64,000 nt of DNA from Papaver somniferum (taxonomy: Eukaryota > Streptophyta > Magnoliopsida > Ranunculales > Papaveraceae): assembly GCF_003573695.1 (NCBI RefSeq), contig NC_039361.1, positions 93,994,279 to 94,058,278 of the forward strand, read 5' to 3'. The position numbers and the translations under genes are program-made. Each line of letters starts with the position of its first letter. Position 1 is the first letter of the stretch. Of the stretch, positions 56,793 through 64,000 are shown piece after piece. A model generated the notes under the pieces. That model saw only the letters and a list, made by a program, of their open reading frames with translations, had not been told where the DNA came from and made no database searches.

Positions 56793-57290
56793 ATGAAGAA
56801 TGTTAAGGGTTCAAAAGGTTTTTCATACAACCTAGGATCTTCATCCTCATCAATTGATCTTCCTGTTGATCAAAATTCTATTAGAATTAGATTTGTGGAT
56901 GAATCCTGTAGCAAAGTATTTGAAAAGATTTCTACTTCTGGGTTTATTTTAGAAAAGAAAATGGATTTGACAAGTGGGCACAAGGATGATTTAACTTGTT
57001 TTGAAAAATTCAAGCTTGAAAACATCTTTGATGGTCTTGGTGAAGGTTTTGACACTCTTACTAGGATCTTCTATGCCAACATTTATGATGTTGTCCCTGA
57101 GGACATGGAATTCAAGACCATGGTTAATAGAGTGAGGAATCTAGTTAATAGAGAATTGATTTCGAAAATTACCGGAATTCCGTTGGGAGATTTTCGCCTT
57201 CCTAGACCAAGTGATGAACGACCTTCACAAGAAACTATTTCAAAAGAGCTGTGTGGAAAGAGTGTTGTGTGGAATGGAGGAAAATTGTAA
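56793..57290 (+). pseudogene. ORF B of element H, 'putative plant transposon protein' type, truncated
   Basis: ATG at 56,793 (MKNVKGSKGFSYNLG), open for about 165 codons. Motifs match the first half of the broken ORF at 16,298: LTRIFYANIYD, EFKTMVNRVRNLVNRELISK and ITGIPLGDFRL (Transposase_32/PF20167-like, from memory), then KSVVWNGGK, equivalent to KTVEWKKGK there. The frame then runs into satellite 2 and stops at TAA (57,288-57,290). The second half of the protein is missing. Upstream in-frame codons from 56,721 lack an ATG. Confidence 0.7.
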
Positions 57291-60200
57291 ACTAGATAAA
57301 CTCATCTTTAAGAGAAAAGGTATGAAAAATGTATTGTAATCACAAATAATATGTTCTAAGGCATTACGTCTAGTAAAAATTGCATTTCTATGTACGTTGA
57401 TTCAAGAAAATATGAAGGAAGTCAAATTTCACACTAGAAGAAGGATATAAGCCCGGGAAGAATTAATCTAAATTCCAACAAATTTCATCTACTTGAATTA
57501 AATTGAAAGACAAAGCCAATACAAAAATAAAGAGTTCATAAAAATGTTAGATTTTTTATACGTTAAGTCAAAAAAGTCTACACTCTTCGTTATAAGTCGG
57601 AAGTTGATTTCTGAGACTAAATTGTAAACTAGATAAACTCATCTTTAACAGAATATGTTTGAAAAATGTATTGTAATCACAATTAATATGTTCTAAGGCA
57701 ATATGTCTAGTAAGAATAGCATTTCTATGTACGTTGATTCAAGAATATATGAAGGAAATCAAATTTCACAATATAAGAAGGACGAAAGATCAAGCAGAAC
57801 TAATCCAAATCCTAACAAATTTCATCTATATTGAATAAAATAGAAAGACAAAGCCAACACAAAAAGAAAGAGTTCATAAAATGTTGAATTTTATATACGT
57901 TAAATCAAAAAAGTCTACAAACTTCGGTATAAGTCGGAAATTGATTTCTGAGACTAAATTGTAAACTATATAAACTCATCTTTAACAGAAAAATTTTTGG
58001 AAAATGTATTGTAATCACAATAAAAATGTTCTAAGGCAATACGTCTAGTAAAAATTGCATTTCTATGTACGTTAATTCAAGAAAATATGTAGGAAGTCAA
58101 ATTTCACAATAGAAGAAGGATGAAAGACCAAGAAGAACTAACCAAATCCTAACAAATTTCATTTATCTTGAACCAAATAGAAAGACAAAGCCAACACAAA
58201 AAGAAAGAGTTCATAAAAATGTTGAATTTTATATACGTTAACTTAAAAAAGTCTACAAACTTCGCTATAAGTCGAAAATTGATTTCTGAGACTAAATTGT
58301 AAATTAGATAAACTAATCTTTAATAGAAAAAGTTTGAAAAATGTATTTTAATCACAAATAATATGTTCTAAGGCATTACGTCTAGTAAAAATTGCATTTC
58401 TGTGTACGTTGATTCAAGAAAATATGAAGGAAGTCAAATTTCACAATATAAGAAGGATGAAATACCAAGCATAACTAATACAAATCCTAATAAATTTCAT
58501 CTATATTGAATCAAATAGAAAGACAAAGCCAACACAAAAAGAAAGAGTTCATAAAATGTTGAATTTTATATACGTTAACTCAAAAAAGTCTACAAACTTC
58601 GGTATAAGTCGGAAATTGATTTCTGAGACTAAATTGTAAACTAGATAAACTCATCTTTAACAGAAAAAGTTTGAAAAATGTATTGTAATTACAAATAATA
58701 TGTTCTAAGGCAACAGGTCTACTAAAAATTGCATTTCTATGTACGTTGATTCAAGAAAATATGAAGGAAGACAAATTTCATAATAGAAGAAGAATGAAAG
58801 ACTAAGAAGAACAAATCCAAATCCTAACAAACTGCATCGATCTTGAATCAAATAGAAAGACAAAGCCAACAGAAAAAGAAAGAGTTCATAAAAATGTTGA
58901 ATTTTATATACGTTAACTCAAAAAAGTCTACACGCTTCGTTATACATCTGAAATTGATTTCTGAGACTAAATTGTAAACTAGATAAAATCATCTTTAACA
59001 GAAAAAGTTTGAAAAATGTATTTTAATCACAAATAATATGTTCTAAGGCATTACGTCTAGTAAAAATTGCATTTCTATGTACGTTGATTCAAGAAAATAT
59101 GAAGGAAGTCAAATTTCACAATAGAAGAAAGATGAAATACTAAGAATAAAAAATCCAAATCCTAACAAATTTCATCTATCTTGAATCAAATAGAAAGACA
59201 AAGCCAACACAAAAATAAAGAATTCATAAAAATGTTGAATTTTATATACGTTAAGTCAAAAAAGTCTACACTCTTCATTATGAGTCGGAAGTTGATTTCT
59301 GAGACTAAATTGTAAACTAGATAAACTCATCTTTAACAAAAAAAGTTTGAAAAATGTATTGTAATCACAATTAATATGTTCTAAGGCAGTACTTCTAGTA
59401 AAAATTGCATTTTTATGTACGTTGATTCAAGAATATATGAAGGAAGTCAAATTTCACAATAGAGGAAGGATGAAAGACCAAGCAGAACTAATCCAAATCC
59501 TAACAAATTTCATCTATATTTAATCAAATAGAAAGACAAAGCCAACACAAAAAAAAGAGTTCATAAAAATGTTGAATTTTTATATACGTTAACTCAAAAA
59601 AGTCGACACACTTCGTTATACATCTGAAATTGATTTCTGAGACTAAATTGTAAACTAGATAAACTCATCTTTAACAGAAAAAGTATGAAAAATGTATTGT
59701 AATCACAAATAATATGTTCTAAGGCATTACGTCTAGTAAAAATTGCATTTCTATGTACGTTGATTCAAGAAAATATGAAGGAAGTCAAATTTCACAATAG
59801 AAGAAGGATATAAGCCCATGCAGAACTAATCTAAATTCCAATAAATTTCATCTATTTGAATTAAATTGAAAGACAAAGCCAATACAAAAATAAAGAGTTC
59901 ATAAAAATGTTAGTTTTTGTATACGTTAAGTCAAAAAAGTCTACACTCTTCGTTATAAGTCGGAAGTTGATTTCTGAGACTAAATTGTAAACTAGATAAA
60001 CTCATCTTTAACAGAAAATGTTTGAAAAATGTATTGTAAGCACAATTAATATGTTCTAAGGCAATAGTCTAGTAAAAATAAAATTTCTATGTACGTTGAT
60101 TCAAGAATATATGAAGGAAGTCAAATTTCACAATATAAGAAGGACGAAAGACCAAGCAGAACTAATCCAAATCCTAACAAATTTCATCTATATTGAATCA

Positions 60201-63200
60201 AATAGAAAGACAAAGCCAACACAAAAAGAAAGAGTTCATAAAATGTTGAATTTTATATACGTTAACTCAAAAAAGTCTACAAACTTCGGTATAAGTCGGA
60301 AATTGATTTCTGAGACTAAATTGTAAACTATATAAACTCATCTTTAACAGAAAAAAGTTTGGAAAATGTATTATAATCACAATAAATATGTTCTAAGGCA
60401 ATACGTATAGTAAAAATTGCATTTCTATGTATGTTGATTCAAGAAAATATGTAGGAAGTCAAACTTCACAATAGAAGAAGGATGAAAGACCAAGAAGAAC
60501 TAATCCAAACCCTAACAAATTTCATCTATCTTGAACCAAATACAAAGACAAAGCCAACACAAAAAGAAAGAGTTCATAAAAATGTGGAATTTTATATACG
60601 TTAACTTAAAAAAGTCTACAAACTTCGCTATAAGTCGAAAATTGATTTCTGAGACTAAATTGTAAACTAGATAAACTAATCTTTAACAGAAAAAGTTTGA
60701 AAAATGTATTTTAATCACAAATTATATGTTCTAAGGAATTACGTCTAGTAAAAATTGCATTTCTATGTACGTTAATTCAAGAAAATATGAAGGAAGCCAA
60801 ATTTCACAATAGAAGAAGGATGAAAGACCAGCCCTAAATAATCCAAATTGTAACAAAATTCATCTATTTGAATCAAATTGAAAGACAAAGCCAATACAAA
60901 AATAAATAGTTCATAAAAATGTTGAATTTTTTATACGTTAACTCAAAAAAGTCCACACTCTTTGTTATAAGTCGGAAGTTGATTTCTGAGACTAAATTGT
61001 AAACAAGATAAACTCATCTTTAATAGAAAAAGATTGAAAAAGGTATTGTAATCACAATAAATATGTTCTAAGCCATTACGTCTAGTATAAATTGCATTTC
61101 TGTGTACGTTGATTCAAGAAAATATAAAGGAAGTCAAATTTCACAATATAAGAAGGATGAAAGCCAAGACAGGACTAATCCAAATTGTAACAAATTTAAT
61201 CTATTTGAATCAAATCGAAATACAAAGCCAATACAAAAATAAAGAGTTCATAAAAATGTTGAATTTTTTATATGTTAACTCAAAAAAGTCTACACTCTTC
61301 GTTATAAGTCGGAAGTTGATTTCTGAGACTAAATTGTAAACTAGATAAACTCATCTTTAGCAGAAAAAGTTTGAAAAATGTATTGTAATCACAATTAATA
61401 TGTTCAAAGGCAGTACGTCTAGTAAAAATTGCATTTCTATGTACGATGATTCAAGAATATATGAAGGAAGTCAAATTTCACAATATAAGAAGGATGAAAT
61501 ACCAAGCAGATTAATCCAAATCCTAATAAATTTCATCTATATTGAATCAAATATAAAGACAAAGCCAACACAAAAAGAAAGAGTTCATAAAATGTTGAAT
61601 TTTATATACGTTAACTCAAAAAAGTCTACAAACTTCGGTATAAGTCGGAAATTTATTTCTGAGACTAAATTGTAAACTAGATAAACTCATCTTTAACAGA
61701 AAAAGTTTGAAAAATGTATTGTAATTACAAATAATATGTTCTAAGGCAACACGTCTAGTAAAAATTGCATTTCTATGTACGTTGATTCAAGAAAATATGA
61801 AGGAAGACAAATTTCATAATAGAAGAAGAATGAAAGACTAAGAAGAACAAATCCAAATCCTAACAAACTTCATCTATCTTGAATCAAATAGAAAGACAAA
61901 GCCAACAGAAAAAGAAAGAGTTCATAAAAATGTTGAATTTTATATACGTTAACTCAAAAAAGTCTACACGCTTCGTTATACATCTGAAATTGATTTCTGA
62001 GACTAAATTGTAAACTAGATAAAATCATCTTTAACAGAAAAAGTTTGAAAAATGTATTGTAATCACAAATAATATGTTCTAAGGCATTACGTCTAGTAAA
62101 AATTCCATTTCTATGTACGTTGATTCAAGAAAATATGAAGGAAGTCAAATTTCACAATAGAAGAAAGATGAAAGAATAAGAATAACAAATCCAAATCCTA
62201 ACAAATTTCATCTATCTTGAATCAAATAGAAAGACAAAGCCAACACAAAAATAAAGAATTCATAAAAATGTTGAATTTTATATACGTTAAGTCAAAAAAG
62301 TCTACACTCTTCATTATGAGTCGGAAGTTGATTTCTGAGACTAAATTGTAAACTAGATAAACTCATCTTTAACAAAAAAAGTTTGAAAAATGTATTGTAA
62401 TCACAATTAATATGTTCTAAGGCAGTACTTCTAGTAAAAATTGCATTTTTATGTACGTTGATTCAAGAATATATGAAGGAAGTCAAATTTCACAATAGAA
62501 GAAGGATGAAAGACCAAGCAGAACTAATCCAAATCCTAACAAATTTCATTTATATTTAATCAAATAGAAAGACAAAGCCAACAAAAAAAAAGAGTTCATA
62601 AAAATGTTGAATTTTTATATACGTTAACTCGAAAAAGTCGACACACTTCGTTATACATATGAAATTGATTTCTGAGACTAAATTGTAAACTAGATAAACT
62701 CATCTTTAACAGAAAAAGTATGAAAAATGTATTGTAATCACAAATAATATGTTCTAAGGCATTACGTCTAGTAAAAATTGCATTTCTATATACGTTGATT
62801 CAAGAAAATATGAAGGAAGTCAAATTTCACAATAGAAGAAGGATATAAGCCCAGGCAGAACTAATCTAAATTCCAATAAATTTCATCTATTTGAATTAAA
62901 TTGAAAGACAAAGCCAATACAAAAATAAAGAGTTCATAAAAATGTTAGTTTTTGTATACGTTAAGTCAAAAAAGTCTACACTCTTCGTTATAAGTCGGAA
63001 GTTGATTTCTGAGACTAAATTATAAACTAGATAAACTCATCTTTAACAGAAAATGTTTGAAAAATGTATTGTAATCACAATTAATATGTTCTAAGGCGAT
63101 AGTCTAGTAAAAATAGTATTTCTATGTACGTTGATTCAAGAATATATGAAGGAAGTCAAATTTCACAATATAAGAAGGACGAAAGACCAAGCAGAACTAA

Positions 63201-64000
63201 TCCAAATCCTAACAAATTTCATCTATATTGAATCAAATAGAAATGAAAAGCCAACACAAAAATAAAGAGTTCATAAAATGTTGAATTTTATATACGTTAA
63301 CTCAAAAAAGTCTACAAACTTCGGTATAAGTCAGAAATTGATTTCTGAGACTAAATTGTAAACTATATAAACTCATCTTTAACAGAAAAAAGTTTGGAAA
63401 ATGTATTATAATCACAATAAATATGTTCTAAGGCAATACGTATAGTAAAAATTGCATTTCTATGTATGTTGATTCAAGAAAAAAAGTATGTAGGAAGTCA
63501 AATTTCACAATAGAAGAAGGATGAAAGACCAAGAAGAACTAATCCAAACCCTAAAAAATTTCATCTATCTTGAACCAAATAGAAAGACAAAGCCAACACA
63601 AAAAGAAAGAGTTCATAAAAATGTGGAATTTTATATACGTTAACTCAAAAAAGTCTACAAACTTCGCTATAAGTCGAAAATTGATTTCTGAGACTAAATT
63701 GTAAACCAGATAAACTCATCTTTAACAGAAAAGTTTGAAAAATGTATTTTAATCACAAATTATATGTTCTAAGGAATTACGTCTAGTAAAAATTACATTT
63801 CTATGTACGTTAATTCAAGAAAATATGAAGGAAACCAAATTTCACAATAGAAGAAGGATGAAAGACCAGCCAGAACTAATCCAAATTGTAACAAAATTCA
63901 TCTATTTGAATCAAATTGAAAGTCAAAGCCAATACAAAAATAAAGAGTTCATAAAAATGTTGAATTTTTTATACTTTAACTCAAAAAAGTCTACACTATT
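57283..64000. repeat. Satellite 2, right block, ~337-bp monomers with ~3.03-kb higher-order period
   Basis: About 20 monomers continuing beyond the window. Marker variants recur at a distance of about 3,035 bp: agataaaatc (58,981 and 62,017), ctcttcattatgagtcgg (59,271 and 62,307), ggatataagccca (about 59,807 and 62,841), gtcgacacactt (about 59,603 and 62,637). That is nine monomers. A 76-codon frame (MIQE.MKEVKF...LISETKL) is open in several monomers but broken in most. Confidence 0.93.

Larger units (their letters stand above)
53271..57282 (+). mobile_element. LTR element H, 3'-truncated LARD-like element
   Basis: One 5' LTR (53,271-55,751), the PBS, two ORFs and then an abrupt return to satellite 2 inside the second ORF. 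There is no 3' LTR. It has no gag-pol motifs (protease, integrase, RT), so it is a non-autonomous element like the host element at 1-21 kb, with which it shares the layout LTR - PBS - ORF A - TATA - ORF B. Confidence 0.88.

Noticed and set aside
32393..64000. CRISPR array or bacterial repeat system
   Set aside because: Direct repeats are 337-340 bp contiguous monomers without unique spacers. The context is plant transposons.

Overview
This window reads as plant nuclear heterochromatin. It is AT-rich and I see no host gene, rRNA or tRNA. It is made of L1-clade LINEs with typical plant ORF1 (DUF4283 plus CX2CX4HX4C zinc knuckle) and ORF2 (endonuclease, RT, zf-RVT, RNase H), of LTR retrotransposons whose primer-binding site matches plant initiator tRNA-Met (TGGTATCAGAGC), and of two long satellite arrays. 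A eudicot is likely. Papaveraceae is a weak guess from the element types and cannot be settled here.

Layout. (1) About 1-21,330 is one or more degraded LTR retrotransposons of the large, non-autonomous (LARD-like) kind. An LTR ends at 9,810 and is followed by the PBS, a decayed internal region, an internal TATA box and a broken ORF of the 'putative plant transposon protein' type (16,298-20,053). Six LINE copies are nested in this sequence: A (303-701, -), E (927-4450, -), B (5111-7579, +), C (8243-9212, +), F (10499-15970, -) and G (16757-19462, -). Five of the six have target-site duplications of 11-19 bp that I could read. (2) 21,339-32,392 is a tandem array of 3.7 units of about 2.54 kb, each [partial LTR + PBS + short gag-like ORF]. 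Unit 2 carries a seventh LINE, D (25980-27719), fused in frame to the gag-like ORF. (3) 32,393-52,072 is satellite 1, with monomers of about 340 bp organised into a 9-monomer higher-order repeat of about 3.06 kb. Both flanks contain monomers carrying an embedded LINE tail of about 105 bp. (4) 52,073-64,000 is satellite 2, unrelated in sequence, with monomers of about 337 bp and a higher-order period of about 3.03 kb. It is interrupted by a truncated LTR element H (53,271-57,282).

How the parts relate. The LINEs fall into two kinds. E and F are autonomous-type elements with ORF2. A, B, C, D and G carry ORF1 only: ORF1 is followed directly by a 3' UTR and poly(A). These ORF1-only elements form two subfamilies that share a C-terminal domain I do not see in the ORF1 of F. 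All of them, the autonomous copies and the small tail inside satellite 1 share a 3' architecture: a short hairpin, a TTGTAA-type box, a T-rich stretch and a terminal ACTTA/ACCTA-type box before poly(A). The hairpin stem sequences differ while pairing is kept. This suggests a family of half-LINEs mobilised in trans by the ORF2 protein of the full-length elements, similar in layout to mammalian HAL1. It is the most interesting system in the window. None of the copies here looks able to move, because all have stops, frameshifts, truncation or missing domains.

One caution: 44,700-47,430 repeats the preceding 3.05 kb with many single-base indels, which looks like unpolished long-read consensus rather than biology.
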